A stretch of DNA of 64,000 nt from Hanleya hanleyi (lineage: Eukaryota > Mollusca > Polyplacophora > Lepidopleurida > Hanleyidae), in contig JAVTVY010019022.1 in NCBI GenBank assembly GCA_036873755.1, forward strand, positions 1 through 64,000, read 5' to 3'. This document shows positions 62,694 through 64,000 of this stretch, in pieces; the stretch's first letter is position 1, and every line of letters starts with the position of its first letter. Position numbers and translations under genes: made by a program. The notes beneath the pieces were generated by a model that was not told the DNA's origin, did no database searches, and saw only the letters and a list, made by a program, of their open reading frames with translations.

Positions 62694-63190
62694 TTTGGAT
62701 AAGATACAGTTGTACTTATCTTGATTGTCTACCATGTAGCTGTGCTCATGGTGTGGAAGTATTACTCCCGAGAAAGGACCCCTACTCAAAGAGTTGTTGA
62801 GTCTACTCGGGAAGCCATTTATACCAAGAGGAGGGACCGGTACCCCTAGGGCTATTGGGTCTACTTGGTAAGGCTTATCTGTATGCAGATTCTTGGCTGT
62901 TCCTAAGTCCGGGTGAAGCATAACTGGTCCGTGCCTAGAGGTCGCCAAGCCACACCACTCTCAGTCCACAAACATCTACGTCCAACTTGCTTCTTGGGAG
63001 TTGATCGTAGATGACGCAGCTGAGATCATGAGAAGGAAGTCAGATTCAACCTGTAAGACACAATCAAAACCGCAATTAAGGTAAAGATCACACTCACCAT
63101 GAAGTCAGGCATTTTAGAGTGATGATTTAGTGTCCGACCTCTCTTAGAAGATCCAAGGTTGTCCATCTGAACTTATTTCTTCCTTCAATA
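62694..63190 (+). repeat. Diverged direct repeat, copy 1
   Basis: Shared blocks with 63560-63940: CATGTAGCTGTGCTC(A/G)TGGTGTG, GCCAAGCCAC(A/G)CC, CTACGTCCAACTTG and CAGCTGAGATCAT. The copies are about 870 bp apart and considerably diverged. No gene recognised. Confidence 0.65.
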
Positions 63191-63559
63191 TGTGATCAAT
63201 CAAATGTGGACTATATAGTATGAACGAGATGAGATGATACAGCAATTTGCAAATTTGCTGCGATGATACAAAATGCCGCCCCCTCCTTTTTTTTTAAAAA
63301 TTTAGTTGACCACGTGCTGGGCATCTATACGCGGCCCAAGCGTGGTCATCCTATCTGACTGGACTGACATATCTCTTAGATAGAAATTGGAGAACGTGGA
63401 GTTCGCTGTCCAGAACACGACTGGACAATGTCAAGGAGGGGCAGGTTCTTCCATAAATCTCAACAAAAGAAACCTGGCCGGTAAAGCCGAGGGTAATATG
63501 GAGTAGTAATAGAAGATACTAATCTAACTTATCTTTTGAGTGTCTTCCCTTAAAAGGGT
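63191..63559. other. Between direct repeats; nothing recognised
   Basis: Contains CCACGTGCTGGGCATC and a T-run; no gene. Confidence 0.45.
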
Positions 63560-63940
63560 AAATCATGGATATGATACAGAATATACTTATTCTTGAGTGC
63601 CTTCATCCATGTAGCTGTGCTCGTGGTGTGATATGTAAACTCTACCAAGATGTCAGGATCCTCTACCACTCGGGTTGTTAGGTCTTCTTGGTCTCAGAGG
63701 GCGCCAAGCCACGCCATTCTCAATCCACCAACGACTTACGTCCAACTTGTCCTGTGAGACGAGCGTAGGACACACAGCTGAGATCATCCAGAAGAAAGTC
63801 AGTTTCAAGCTGAAAGACACAAGCAAAACCGTAGTTAAGGCAAAGATTAAAACTCTCAAAGTGTCAGACCACTTAGATTGATGATTAGAGAGTCCATGGT
63901 CGTCTATCCGACTTATTCCTTCCTTCAAAGACGATCATGA
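63560..63940 (+). repeat. Diverged direct repeat, copy 2
   Basis: Second copy of the unit at 62694-63190. The overlapping short frames on both strands (63653-63928) are treated as incidental. Confidence 0.65.
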
Positions 63941-64000
63941 TGAAGATTTAAAACTGAAACATACTGGAGACAAATGTTGGCTTGGAGAACCCGGGAATCG

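Noticed and set aside
59003..64000. Search for remaining PDZ exons of the RIM gene
   Set aside because: No GFGxxVVGG-like coding or suitable exon was found; the next exons are presumably beyond the window.

Overview
The window is invertebrate nuclear DNA, most likely from a mollusc. It is AT-rich and gene-poor, with spliced coding exons, AATAAA signals and TATA boxes. It is crowded with small inverted-repeat transposons and with tandem repeats of the GGGCCATAACTC type and the GGCGGCCATCTTGG type, which I associate with bivalve and gastropod genomes. I see no rRNA, tRNA or CRISPR array.

Three things stand out. (1) A complete Polinton/Maverick (adintovirus-like) element occupies 13679-27074 (13,396 bp). 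It is flanked by a perfect 6-bp target duplication CCTATA (13673-13678 and 27075-27080) and bounded by inverted repeats of about 1.45-1.5 kb. Inside, from left to right, are: a broken minus-strand C2H2 zinc-finger gene; a small tail-anchored protein; two tandem PC4-like genes; a chromodomain integrase; a mucin-like single-pass membrane protein; the packaging ATPase; and a tightly packed set of virion genes (small hydrophobic protein, Pro-rich protein, penton-like minor capsid protein, pVI/pX-like protein, double-jelly-roll major capsid protein, adenain-type protease). The family's protein-primed DNA polymerase B is missing. The zinc-finger gene stops where I would expect the polymerase domain to begin, so the element looks like a virion-encoding Polinton that lost its polymerase. 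(2) Five plus-strand exons between 46911 and 59002, with a possible first coding exon at 44174, belong to a RIM/Fife-family presynaptic active-zone scaffold (Rab-binding helix, FYVE-type zinc finger, basic/Ser-rich linker, start of a PDZ domain). The gene runs off the right end. (3) A 5'-truncated, decayed non-LTR retrotransposon (RT plus RNase H) lies on the minus strand at 37850-40365.

Layout: 1-13672 is intergenic DNA with several MITEs (4315-4712; 6556-6848; 9474-9757; 10378-10908; 11826-12185). 13673-27080 is the Polinton with its target duplication. 27081-37849 is repeat-rich intergenic DNA (157-bp tandem array, roughly 300-bp satellite, a 737-bp TA-flanked element, a 1.16-kb element with long inverted repeats). 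37850-40365 is the LINE remnant. 40366-46910 holds repeats and the putative promoter and first exon of the RIM gene. 46911-64000 is the RIM gene, whose introns carry at least four separate inverted-repeat transposons, several with intact target duplications.

Within the Polinton, the left half reads as individually promoted genes: each plus-strand ORF has a TATA box about 45-60 bp before its ATG. The virion genes are packed with 1-4 nt overlaps or gaps (ATGA, TAATG) up to an AATAAA at 25254, as if made from few polycistronic messages. The inverted repeats carry tandem 152-bp units with NRF1-type sites, plus YY1, CRE/ETS and GC-box motifs. These resemble housekeeping promoters and could drive transcription inward from both ends.
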